Shown here: in pieces, positions 9,489 to 17,061 of the stretch
Layout: every line of letters begins with the position of its first letter
Position numbering within the stretch: the stretch's first letter is position 1
Assembly: GCA_945890735.1 (NCBI GenBank)
Contig: CAMDCZ010000029.1
Coordinates: 1 to 27,661 of the forward strand
DNA length: 27,661 bases
Direction: 5' to 3'
From: Bordetella parapertussis
GTDB lineage: Bacteria; Pseudomonadota; Gammaproteobacteria; Burkholderiales; Burkholderiaceae_C
Made by a program: the position numbers and the translations under genes
Notes under the pieces: model-generated
The model's database searches: none
Told to the model about the DNA's origin: nothing
What the model saw: the letters and a program-made list of their open reading frames with translations, nothing else

Positions 9489-10422
9489 GTTGCTTGCGCC
9501 AGCGCTGCACGTGCTGGGCAATCTGGTCCAGGCTTGACATGACGACCACATCGGCTGGCGGCCTGCGCTGCAACACGGGGTTGCCGCCTCCCGCCCAAAT
9601 CTCCATGTTGTCCGGCAATTTTTTACGCAGATCGGCCAAGCCATCGAGGACTTGGTTTGGGTTCAAGCTGGCACTGAAACTCAGCGCCACCACATCGGCC
9701 TGGTGAACCTCGGCGGCGCGGGCGATGTCGTGCAACGGGGTTTGCACCCCCAGGGAGAAACATTGGCAGCCGTGCAAGGCCATCAAACATTCAACCATCA
9801 GCAAACCCAGGCCATGTTGTTCTTGCGGAAACGTGGTGAGCAAGACCGTGGGCGCCGATTTTTGGGAGGAGGTGCTGACCTGGTGGATCGCTTGGTGCAT
9901 CAAGGCGGTGATGCACTCGGTGTAGAGGTGTTCCTCGAACACCTCCAACTCACCCCGCATCCAGGCTTCACCCACCATCACATTCAAAGGGGCAACCAAA
10001 TCGGTGACGAATTGGTTGATGCCCATGCTGGCCAATGCCTGGTGCAGGCTGCGGCGCAGGCCATCGAGGTCATGGCGCAGCAAACGCTCCATGTAGTTGC
10101 GCAAATCCGTGCCTTGCGCCTCGCTGATACCCGATAAACCTTGGGGCGAATACACATCGCTGAAGCTGAGCTTTTGCAGCGCTTCAATCGGCAATGCCAC
10201 AATCCGCCCAGGCCGCTGGCCTTGGTCGAGGAGCCTTTTGATGATCCGCAGTTTTTCGACCTGGTCCAGCGGGTAACTGCGTTCATCAAACTCATCGCGA
10301 GCAGGTTGCGGAAACCCATAGCGGCGCTCCCACACACGCAATGTGTCTTTGCCAATACCCGTGTCGCGCTCGACAGCGGCGATGGACAAGTTCAAGGTTT
10401 GATTGGGGTTTCGCAAATTCAT
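9481..10422 (-). CDS. litR: MerR-type, cobalamin-binding LitR/CarH-like photoreceptor regulator
   Basis: 313 residues. The N-terminus is a MerR helix-turn-helix (about 12-80) with the family hallmark DTLRVWERRYGFPQP. A four-helix segment follows (about 105-185), then a Rossmann-type B12-binding domain (about 190-310). The B12-light motif is complete. Trp154 is followed nine residues later by Glu164-His165 (WX9EH), matching Trp131/Glu141/His142 of Thermus CarH. Glu201-x-His203-x-x-Gly206 supplies the lower cobalt ligand. In characterised relatives, adenosylcobalamin-bound protein represses in the dark and releases DNA when light breaks the Co-C bond. It is divergent from the lipid operon beginning with gpx, 66 bases away, and that operon is its likely target. 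It is co-directional and overlapping with rfaE2. Family assignment is firm; the light response is inferred from the residues. Confidence 0.9.
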   Translation of the reverse strand: MNLRNPNQTLNLSIAAVERDTGIGKDTLRVWERRYGFPQPARDEFDERSYPLDQVEKLRIIKRLLDQGQRPGRIVALPIEALQKLSFSDVYSPQGLSGISEAQGTDLRNYMERLLRHDLDGLRRSLHQALASMGINQFVTDLVAPLNVMVGEAWMRGELEVFEEHLYTECITALMHQAIHQVSTSSQKSAPTVLLTTFPQEQHGLGLLMVECLMALHGCQCFSLGVQTPLHDIARAAEVHQADVVALSFSASLNPNQVLDGLADLRKKLPDNMEIWAGGGNPVLQRRPPADVVVMSSLDQIAQHVQRWRKQHG

Positions 10423-10459
10423 AGATCGATTGTCATGGAAAATGGGCGGTCTTTTGGTG

Positions 10460-10477
10460 TGTCATAGACAATATTGT
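10460..10477. promoter_or_regulatory. Candidate LitR operator between litR and gpx
   Basis: Two overlapping inverted repeats lie in the 66-base divergent intergenic region: TGTC-ATA-GACA at 10460-10470 and the perfect palindrome ACAATATTGT at 10468-10477. A second TGTCAT copy is at 10431-10436. A weak -35-like TTGGTG (10454-10459) and a TTAAAT (10477-10482), spaced 17, would place the operator between or over promoter elements, as MerR-family regulators do. Symmetry and position are seen; binding by LitR is inferred. Confidence 0.4.
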
Positions 10478-10488
10478 TAAATTAGCGC

Positions 10489-11097
10489 ATGATCAGATTT
10501 ATGAAATACACACATACCCGAACCTGGTTCCCTTTTTTCGCCGGCCTGTCAGTCTTTTTAGGCTTTGGCTTGTGTCAACCCGCATTGGCACAAACCGGCA
10601 AAGCACCCCCCTGCCCAGCGGTCTTGCAGCACACGGTGGAGCGTCTGCAAGACGAGAAGCCGCAAAACCTCTGTCAGTACGCGGGCAAAGTTGTGGTGGT
10701 GGTCAACACCGCCAGCTTCTGTGGCTTCACGCCCCAGTACAAGAGCCTGGAGGAATTGCACGCCCGCTACAAAGACAAGGGGCTGGTGGTGCTGGGTTTC
10801 CCATCCAACGACTTCTCCCAAGAACCCAATGACAATCAAAAGATTGCTGACTTTTGTGAAAACACCTATGGCGTGAAGTTCCCGATGTTCAGCAAAACTT
10901 CCGTGCGTGGCAGCGACGCCTCGCCACTGTTCAAGCAGCTGACCCAACGCACGGACACTGCCCCTAAATGGAATTTCTACAAATACATGATCAGCCGCGA
11001 TGGCAAAGAGGTGCGCAGTTTCAACAGCACCACAGACCCTTTGGGCAAAACATTCTTGGCCGAAGTCGACAAGCTGGTGGCGGCCCCCAGCCCTTGA
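10489..11097 (+). CDS. gpx: Glutathione peroxidase family protein with Sec signal peptide
   Basis: 202 residues from ATG 10489; an in-frame ATG at 10501 would also serve. A signal peptide precedes the cleavage-like PALAQ near residue 35, so the enzyme is expected in the periplasm. The peroxidase core shows the catalytic tetrad Cys78 (NTASFCGF), Gln111 (FSQEP), Trp161 and Asn162 (KWNF). A further Cys123 in CENTYGVKFPMF sits where the resolving cysteine of thioredoxin-dependent, non-seleno members lies, so glutathione need not be the reductant. It is the first gene of the operon facing litR, only one base ahead of the FAD protein. It probably removes lipid or hydrogen peroxides generated under light stress, which is inference from context. 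Confidence 0.92.
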   Translation: MIRFMKYTHTRTWFPFFAGLSVFLGFGLCQPALAQTGKAPPCPAVLQHTVERLQDEKPQNLCQYAGKVVVVVNTASFCGFTPQYKSLEELHARYKDKGLVVLGFPSNDFSQEPNDNQKIADFCENTYGVKFPMFSKTSVRGSDASPLFKQLTQRTDTAPKWNFYKYMISRDGKEVRSFNSTTDPLGKTFLAEVDKLVAAPSP

Positions 11098-11098
11098 A

Positions 11099-12400
11099 AT
11101 GAGCAAGCGTGTCGCCATCGTGGGCTCGGGCATCGCGGGCTTGTCCGCTGCCCACCACTTGCAAGGCTTTGCCCAGCTCACCTTGTTGGAGGCTGGGGAT
11201 TATTTCGGCGGGCATACCCACACGGTTGACATCACCCTGCCCAGCGCGAGCGGCCCTTGCACCCATGGCGTTGACACCGGGTTTTTGGTCTACAACGAAC
11301 GGACCTACCCCGGCCTGATCGCCTTGTTCGAGGCCTTGCAGGTGGAGACCGCGCACTCGGACATGTCGTTCTCGGTGCAAGCGCCCTGGACACCAGGCGG
11401 ACGTGTATTGGAATGGAATGGCGCCACGCTCAACAGCGTGTTTGCCCAACGCAGCAACCTGTTGCGCCCCCGCTTTTGGCGTTTGCTGCGCGACATCTTG
11501 CGCTTTAACCAACTCGCCACTGACCTGGCCCAAGCCCACAACGATGGCGCCTTGATGGTGCCCCTGCAAGCATTCTTGGACCAGCATGGTTTTGGCAGCA
11601 CCTTTCGCGATGGGTATTTGCTCCCTATGTTGGGCTGCATCTGGAGTTGTCCGACCTCTCAAATGCTGCAATTCCCAGCCGCGACCATGGTGCGGTTTTG
11701 TGACAACCACGGCTTGCTGCAGGTCAACAACCGGCCACAGTGGTTCACGGTCAAGGGCGGGGCCAAACATTACGTGAAAGCCATCACCGATCGCATCCTT
11801 GACAAGCGCCTGAACACACCGGTGCTGGGCATCGTGCGCGATGCGCTCGGGGTACAAGTCACCACGGCGCAGGGCACCGAGCGATTTGACGAGGTCATCA
11901 TCGCCACCCATGCCGATCAAGCGCTGCGCCTGTTGCAGCAACCCACCAGCCAAGAGGCCGCTGTCCTCGGGCAAATCCGCTTTCAGGCCAACCGCGCGGT
12001 CTTGCACACAGATGCCAGCGTGATGCCGACAAAGCGCCTGGCCTGGGCCGCCTGGAACTACCAGCGCACCAGCGACCACACCGAACACGCCCATGTGTGT
12101 TTGCACTACTGGCTCAACCGCCTGCAACCGCTGCCGTTCAACCAAGATGTGTTTGTCTCCCTCAACCCGGCGGTGCAGATCGACCCGCAGCATGTGCTGG
12201 GCAGCTTCGACTACGACCACCCGGTGTTTGACCTGGCCGCGATCCAGGCCCAACGCCAACTCCCTCCACTGCAAGGGCAACACCACACCTGGTTCGCTGG
12301 TGCATGGATGGGTTACGGCTTTCATGAAGATGGCTTGAAGGCTGGTCGCGCCGCGGCCAACGGGGTGTTGACCAAGATTCACCAGGAGGCAGCGGCTTGA
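11099..12400 (+). CDS. FAD-dependent amine-oxidase-like protein
   Basis: 433 residues from ATG 11099, one base after the gpx stop. The N-terminal dinucleotide fold is clear: VGSGIAGLSAA (GxGxxG at 9-14) with Glu31 (LLEAGDYFGGH) to bind the ribose. A C-terminal FAGAWMGYGFHEDGL completes the FAD site as in the flavin amine oxidase/protoporphyrinogen oxidase/phytoene desaturase superfamily. PGAP-style naming would be NAD(P)/FAD-binding protein. Homologues recur beside DUF1365 and CFA-like genes in light- or singlet-oxygen-controlled lipid clusters. In Rhodobacter sphaeroides, enzymes termed UfaD and UfaO act on methylated acyl chains on the way to furan fatty acids. A desaturase or oxidase role on lipids here is inference; I cannot assign which. 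Confidence 0.88.
   Translation: MSKRVAIVGSGIAGLSAAHHLQGFAQLTLLEAGDYFGGHTHTVDITLPSASGPCTHGVDTGFLVYNERTYPGLIALFEALQVETAHSDMSFSVQAPWTPGGRVLEWNGATLNSVFAQRSNLLRPRFWRLLRDILRFNQLATDLAQAHNDGALMVPLQAFLDQHGFGSTFRDGYLLPMLGCIWSCPTSQMLQFPAATMVRFCDNHGLLQVNNRPQWFTVKGGAKHYVKAITDRILDKRLNTPVLGIVRDALGVQVTTAQGTERFDEVIIATHADQALRLLQQPTSQEAAVLGQIRFQANRAVLHTDASVMPTKRLAWAAWNYQRTSDHTEHAHVCLHYWLNRLQPLPFNQDVFVSLNPAVQIDPQHVLGSFDYDHPVFDLAAIQAQRQLPPLQGQHHTWFAGAWMGYGFHEDGLKAGRAAANGVLTKIHQEAAA
12384..12389 (+). promoter_or_regulatory. Ribosome binding site fixing a TTG start
   Basis: A perfect AGGAGG lies seven bases before TTG 12397-12399 and inside the 3' end of the FAD protein gene. The next in-frame ATG (12424) has nothing comparable, so this site decides the DUF1365 start. 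Confidence 0.75.
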
Positions 12401-13194
12401 ACCCCGCGCTGCCCAGCCCCGCCATGCCGATGATCGGCACCGGACAAGTGCGCCACACCCGGCTGCGCCCCAGTCACCACGCCTTCGCCTACGCCACCTG
12501 GTTTCTGATGTTGCCCATGCGGCAAATGGCGCGCACCGGCGCGGGTGATTTGGCCTACAACCGCCGCGCCTGGGTGTCTTTTTTCGACCAAGACCATGGC
12601 GATGGCCGCGGCCCTGCGCAAGGTGGCGCACTCGCTTGGTTGGATGAATTGCTGGCCATGCAAGGCATTGCAGATGCGCAAGGCGAGGTCTGGTTGCACA
12701 CCTATGCACGGGTGCTGGGCTATGTGTTCAAGCCGGTGAGTTTTTGGTATTGCCACCGCACGGACAACAGCCTGGCAGCCATCGTCGCCGAGGTGAACAA
12801 CACCTTTGGCGAGCGCCATTGCTATGTGCTGCCCGCGCCGCGCTACGGCCACACCTTGCAAGCTGACAAGGTTTTTTATGTCTCACCGTTTTGTGAAGCG
12901 CGCGGCAGCTATGCGTTTCGTTTCATGCGTACCGATGGCGAACAAGGCGAGCGCACCGTGGTTCGCATCGACCACAGTGACGCACAAGGCCTGTTGATCA
13001 GCACCAGCGTCAGCGGTCATCTGCAAACCCTCACCTCGTCCGCGTTGCGCCGCGCTTTGTGGGCGCACCCGATGCACAGCCTGGGCGTGATCGCACGCAT
13101 CCACTGGCAAGCGCTGTGGCTGTGGTTCAAACACGTCCCCTTGGTCACCAAGCCCGCTCCCCCCAAAGACTTTGCCACCCGTGGCCACCCCTGA
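12397..13194 (+). CDS. DUF1365 family protein
   Basis: 265 residues from a TTG start that overlaps the upstream stop (TTGA) and sits behind a perfect AGGAGG. The family is recognised by the N-terminal GTGQVRHTRLRPSHHAFAY, by YARVLGYVFKPVSFWYC with NNTFGERHCY about 35 residues later, and by a C-terminal stretch ending in an amphipathic helix (LGVIARIHWQALWLWFKHVP) that could touch the membrane. Biochemical function is not established. The gene is nearly always found beside, or fused to, CFA-synthase-like methyltransferases, so a role in the same lipid modification is likely. Here it lies between the FAD protein and the methyltransferase. Confidence 0.92.
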   Translation: MNPALPSPAMPMIGTGQVRHTRLRPSHHAFAYATWFLMLPMRQMARTGAGDLAYNRRAWVSFFDQDHGDGRGPAQGGALAWLDELLAMQGIADAQGEVWLHTYARVLGYVFKPVSFWYCHRTDNSLAAIVAEVNNTFGERHCYVLPAPRYGHTLQADKVFYVSPFCEARGSYAFRFMRTDGEQGERTVVRIDHSDAQGLLISTSVSGHLQTLTSSALRRALWAHPMHSLGVIARIHWQALWLWFKHVPLVTKPAPPKDFATRGHP

Positions 13195-13207
13195 ACCCAA
13201 GCACAAC

Positions 13208-14437
13208 ATGACCACTTTGCAACGCCCTCCACTGGATTTGTCTGACATCAGCAAGCTCGCCCCTGCGGCTGCACAACGCGCCTTGCGCATGCTGCAACGC
13301 ATCAGCGTGGGTGGCTTGCACATGCAAATGCCCAACGGCCAAAGCATGCACTTTGGCCAAGCCAGCGGGCCACAGGCCAGCATCGTTTTGCACAACTGGC
13401 AGGTGTTTGGCGCCTCGCTTCGCTCGGGTGACATTGGCTTTGCCGAAACCTTCATCGCTGGCGACTGGGAAACACCCGACCTCACCGCTTTGCTCGAACT
13501 CTTGGTCGTCAACCGTCGTCCCATGGACGACTTGATTTTCGGCACCTGGTGGGGCCGTTTGGCCTACCAAATCCGCCATTGGATGCGGCGCAACACCAAG
13601 AAAAACAGCAGCAAAAACATCCACGCCCATTACGACCTGGGCAACGCGTTTTACAGCCTGTGGCTGGACCCGACGATGACGTATTCATCTGCCTGGTTTG
13701 ACGGCAACACCCAGCAAGACCTGACCAGCGCACAACTGGCCAAGGTCCGCCGCGCCCTGCGCATGGCGGGTGTGGCGCCAGGTGGCGGCCAGCGGGTGTT
13801 GGAGATTGGCTGCGGCTGGGGCGGCTTGGCCGAAATCGCCACCATGGAGTTTGGTGCCAAGCTCACCGGCATCACTTTGAGCCCAGCCCAACTCGCCTAC
13901 GCCACCGAACGCTTGCATGCGCACAGCCGCCATGCCGACTTGCGTTTGCAAGACTACCGCGACACCGATGACGGCCCGTATGACGCGATTTGCTCGATTG
14001 AAATGATCGAAGCGGTAGGCCGCGAATACTGGCCCACGTATTTCCAAACCATTGCCCGCTTGCTCAAGCCCGGTGGGCGGGCCTGTATCCAAAGCATCGT
14101 GATCGATGACGCGCTGTATGAACGCTACGCCTTGGGGACCGACTTCATTCAGCAGTACATCTTCCCCGGTGGTTTTTTGCCCAGCACCAGCACCTTTGTG
14201 GCGCAAGCCCAAGCCGCCGGTTTGCAAGTGGTCGATCAACTGCCCTTCGGCCAAGACTATGCAGAGACTTTGCGCCGCTGGCGCGAATCTTTCATGCAGG
14301 TGCGCGCCGAGTTGCCCGCGCTGGGTTTTGACACCGCGTTTGAGCGTACCTGGCTGTTCTACCTGGCTTATTGCGAAGCCGCTTTTGCCCAACACAACAC
14401 CGACGTGGTGCAGTTCACTTTGCAAAAACCCCTATGA
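13208..14437 (+). CDS. CFA-synthase-family SAM-dependent lipid methyltransferase
   Basis: 409 residues from ATG 13208; a GTG at 13181 is an alternative that would overlap the DUF1365 stop. The SAM fold is plain: VLEIGCGWGG at 198-207, ITLSPAQ, and SIEMIEAVG at 263-271. The CFA-synthase landmarks HYDLGN (141-146), MTYSSAWF and DYAETL align well. Set against E. coli CFA synthase from memory, the bicarbonate site is only partly kept. Glu268 (E239), Ile297 (I268) and Tyr351 (Y317) are present, but Cys139 is Ser161, His266 is Gln295 and the neighbouring His240 is Ala269. This hints at methyl transfer without ring closure, as in UfaM-type or 10-methyl fatty-acid enzymes. The substrate would be unsaturated acyl chains of membrane phospholipid. 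The stop overlaps the next start (ATGA). Confidence 0.92.
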   Translation: MTTLQRPPLDLSDISKLAPAAAQRALRMLQRISVGGLHMQMPNGQSMHFGQASGPQASIVLHNWQVFGASLRSGDIGFAETFIAGDWETPDLTALLELLVVNRRPMDDLIFGTWWGRLAYQIRHWMRRNTKKNSSKNIHAHYDLGNAFYSLWLDPTMTYSSAWFDGNTQQDLTSAQLAKVRRALRMAGVAPGGGQRVLEIGCGWGGLAEIATMEFGAKLTGITLSPAQLAYATERLHAHSRHADLRLQDYRDTDDGPYDAICSIEMIEAVGREYWPTYFQTIARLLKPGGRACIQSIVIDDALYERYALGTDFIQQYIFPGGFLPSTSTFVAQAQAAGLQVVDQLPFGQDYAETLRRWRESFMQVRAELPALGFDTAFERTWLFYLAYCEAAFAQHNTDVVQFTLQKPL

Positions 14438-15717
14438 GCGTGGTCACCACCACGGGCCTGGCGCGTTTGGGCCTGCCGGCCTTGCCACTGGCTTTCGTGG
14501 CCTTGCCCTTGTACATGTTTTGGCCACACCACATGGCCACCCAATTTGGCGTGTCTTTGGGTGTGTTGGGCGGCTTGCTGTTTTTGGCGCGCGCCTTCGA
14601 CGCCCTGACCGATCCGGCCATTGGTTTATGGGTGGATCGGCTGTTTGCGCGCGGCGCACTGACGGTCTTGCGACGCAGTTTGGCGGTCGGTGCCGCCTTG
14701 TCGGTCAGTTTTGTGCTGCTGTTTTTCCCGCAATGGCTGCTCGGCCACACCATGACCATGGAGGCCTTGCTGCTGCTGTGCACCTTGTTGTTGGTGGTGG
14801 GTTACGCGGCCTACAGTTTTTTGAGCATCGCGTTGCAAACCTGGGGCGCCCGCATGGGTGGCGACAGCTTGGCGCGCAGCCGCCTGGTGGCTTGGCGTGA
14901 AGCCTTGGCCTTGGTTGGCGTGATCATGGCTTCGGTGGTGCCCAGTTGGCTGGGCTTGGATGTGTTGGTCAGCGCTTTTGTGCTCTTGATGGGTTTGGCG
15001 CTGTGGGCCTGGTGGTCGGCCCCTCGGCCAACGCCAGTTGACTCGCCCGCGCCCCCAAGCCGGGGATTTTGGCGTGGCTTGGCTGTGCCTTGGGGACATG
15101 CCGGTTTCCGCCGACTGCTCTTGGTGTTCATGCTCAACGGCATCGCCTCTGCGATTCCCGCGACCTTGATTTTGTTTTTCGTGCAAGACCGGTTGCAACT
15201 GCCACCCGAATCCCAGATGGTTTTTTTGGGCGCTTACTTTTTGGCCGCTGCCGTGTCTTTTCCCGTCTGGCTCCACTTGATTCGCCGCATGGGTTTGCGA
15301 CGTGCTTGGTTGCTGGGCATGGGGCTGGCGGTTGCGGTGTTTGTCTGGGCCTTGGCACTGGGTGCGGGCGATGAAACCGCTTTCACCTGGGTGTGTGTGC
15401 TGTCGGGCTTGGCCTTGGGTGCGGACTTGGTGGTGCCCGGTGCGCTGCTCAACGGCTTGCTGTCTGAGGAAGGGCCCGAACAGCAAAGACAGGCAGGCGC
15501 ATACTTGGGTTGGTGGCAAGTGGCGACCAAGCTCAATTTGGCACTGGCTGCAGGCTTGGCACTGCCCCTCTTGAACCTGCTGGGTTACACGCCTGGCACG
15601 CAAGATGCGCCAGCTTTGTTGGCCTTGTCATGGGCTTATGCCTTGGTGCCTTGCCTTTTGAAACTGTTGGCCGCCGCCGTGCTGTTCGCGTCTGCGTCCG
15701 TTTTGAACAAGGAGTGA
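14434..15717 (+). CDS. MFS transporter of the GPH (MelB-like) type
   Basis: 427 residues from ATG 14434, overlapping the methyltransferase stop by four bases. About twelve hydrophobic helices are visible, with the GPH signature near residue 60: ARAFDALTDPAIGLWVDR. The central loop (about 195-210) is short and proline-rich. Members carry sugars with Na+ or H+, but versions in CFA/DUF1365/SDR clusters have no known substrate. Movement of a lipid or lipid precursor is only a guess. Translational coupling to the methyltransferase argues for a shared job. It ends two bases before the DUF3833 start. Confidence 0.88.
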   Translation: MSVVTTTGLARLGLPALPLAFVALPLYMFWPHHMATQFGVSLGVLGGLLFLARAFDALTDPAIGLWVDRLFARGALTVLRRSLAVGAALSVSFVLLFFPQWLLGHTMTMEALLLLCTLLLVVGYAAYSFLSIALQTWGARMGGDSLARSRLVAWREALALVGVIMASVVPSWLGLDVLVSAFVLLMGLALWAWWSAPRPTPVDSPAPPSRGFWRGLAVPWGHAGFRRLLLVFMLNGIASAIPATLILFFVQDRLQLPPESQMVFLGAYFLAAAVSFPVWLHLIRRMGLRRAWLLGMGLAVAVFVWALALGAGDETAFTWVCVLSGLALGADLVVPGALLNGLLSEEGPEQQRQAGAYLGWWQVATKLNLALAAGLALPLLNLLGYTPGTQDAPALLALSWAYALVPCLLKLLAAAVLFASASVLNKE

Positions 15718-15719
15718 GT

Positions 15720-16256
15720 ATGCAAAGACGATTGTTAATGAGCGCGGCAGCAGCCAGCGCATTGGCCGCAACCGGTTGTGCCGGCCCCAGCATTGACGAG
15801 TACGCACAAGAAAAACCTGGGCTGGACCTGCGCGCGTATTTCAATGGCGTGATCGACGCCTGGGGGGTGTTCACCGACCGCTCTGGCAAAGTCGTCAAGC
15901 GCTTCACCGTGGTCATGAACTGTCGCTGGCAAGGCGACGAAGGCGTGTTGGATGAAGACTTTGTGTATTCAGACGGCACCACCCAAAAACGCATTTGGAC
16001 GCTCAAGCACCTGGGCGACGGCCAATACAGCGGCACCGCAGGCGATGTGATCGGGCAAGCCGCTGGTCGCACCCGGGGCAACGCCTTCAACTGGCGCTAC
16101 ACCATGGCCTTGCCGGTGGACGGGCAAGTCTGGCAGGTGCAGTTCGACGACTGGATGTACCTGATGAACGAGCGGGTCATGCTCAACAAGGCCAGCATGT
16201 CCAAGTGGGGCATCTTTTTGGGCGAGGTCACTTTGTCTTTCACCAAGCGCGTCTGA
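15720..16256 (+). CDS. DUF3833 family lipoprotein
   Basis: 178 residues from ATG 15720, with AAGGAG five bases upstream. The longer open frame starting at 15510 lies inside the transporter and is rejected. A twin-Arg start MQRRLLMSAAAAS is followed by a lipobox-like AATGC, with Cys at about residue 20, so this is a predicted lipoprotein. The body has the DUF3833 pattern: DLRAYFNGVIDAWGVFTDRSG, FTVVMNCRW, and a C-terminal DDWMYLMNERVMLNKASMSKWG. Its beta-rich, lipocalin-like look would suit lipid handling in the periplasm, but no function is proven. It is found with the same neighbours in other proteobacteria. Confidence 0.9.
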   Translation: MQRRLLMSAAAASALAATGCAGPSIDEYAQEKPGLDLRAYFNGVIDAWGVFTDRSGKVVKRFTVVMNCRWQGDEGVLDEDFVYSDGTTQKRIWTLKHLGDGQYSGTAGDVIGQAAGRTRGNAFNWRYTMALPVDGQVWQVQFDDWMYLMNERVMLNKASMSKWGIFLGEVTLSFTKRV

Positions 16257-16260
16257 GTCC

Positions 16261-17043
16261 ATGGCCTTTTTCCAAGCCCTGAATCCACCGATCACCGACT
16301 GGCGCGGCAAAAGTGTTTGGCTGGTTGGCGCCTCCAGCGGCATCGGTTTGGCCTGTGCGCAGGCCTTGCATGCTGCAGGTGCCAAGGTGTGTGTCTCTGC
16401 CCGACAAGCAACGTTGCTTGACGCGTTTGTGCAAGACCACCCCGGCAGCTGGGCTTTGCCGCTGGACGTCACCGATGCGCCTGCTTTGCAGGCGGCCGCG
16501 CAGCAGGTGCAGCGTCACCAGGGCTTGGACATGGTGGTGTTTTGTGCCGGTTATTACAAGGCGCAACGCGCCACCGAATACGCTTTGTCCGAGATGCAAA
16601 AGCACTGGTTGGTGAATTACGACGGCGCCTTGTTGCTGCTCGACGCTTTGCTGCCCTTGATGCTGCCGCAAGGGCATGGCCACATCAGCCTGATCTCGAG
16701 CGTGGCGGGCTACCGAGGTCTGCCACAAAGCCTGGCCTATGGCCCAACCAAGGCGGCACTGACCAACCTGGGTGAAACCCTCTACATGGATTTGCAAGAC
16801 AGCGGCATTGCCGTCAGTGTGGTCAACCCTGGTTTTGTGGCCACCCCCCTGACCGCGCAAAACAGCTTTGAGATGCCCGCGCTGCTGACGCCGGCACAAG
16901 CCGCAGGGTACATGCTGCAAGGCTGGCGTGAGGGCTTGTTCGAGATCCATTTCCCCAAACGCTTCACCCGCTGGCTGCAACTGCTGCGGGTGCTGCCCTA
17001 CCGTTGGTATTTCCCGCTGGTGCGACGCGCCACCCGTCTGTGA
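16261..17043 (+). CDS. Short-chain dehydrogenase/reductase
   Basis: 260 residues, four bases after the lipoprotein gene. The classical SDR features are present: cofactor loop GASSGIG at 23-29, Asn119, and catalytic Ser147, Tyr160 and Lys164 (YGPTK), then VNPGFVATPL. A basic-aromatic C-terminus (FPKRFTRWLQLLRVLPYRWYF) resembles SDRs that sit on membranes and act on lipid substrates. The enzyme probably uses NADP(H) or NAD(H). The physiological substrate is unknown; within this operon an oxidised or methylated acyl lipid is the natural guess. SDR genes are constant members of LitR- and ChrR-linked lipid clusters. Confidence 0.92.
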   Translation: MAFFQALNPPITDWRGKSVWLVGASSGIGLACAQALHAAGAKVCVSARQATLLDAFVQDHPGSWALPLDVTDAPALQAAAQQVQRHQGLDMVVFCAGYYKAQRATEYALSEMQKHWLVNYDGALLLLDALLPLMLPQGHGHISLISSVAGYRGLPQSLAYGPTKAALTNLGETLYMDLQDSGIAVSVVNPGFVATPLTAQNSFEMPALLTPAQAAGYMLQGWREGLFEIHFPKRFTRWLQLLRVLPYRWYFPLVRRATRL

Positions 17044-17061
17044 GCGCAAGGAGCTTGGCCC

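Noticed and set aside
11021..12709. 562-aa minus-strand open frame opposite the FAD protein and DUF1365
   Set aside because: Codon-bias shadow; both plus-strand proteins show intact motifs and tight operon spacing.
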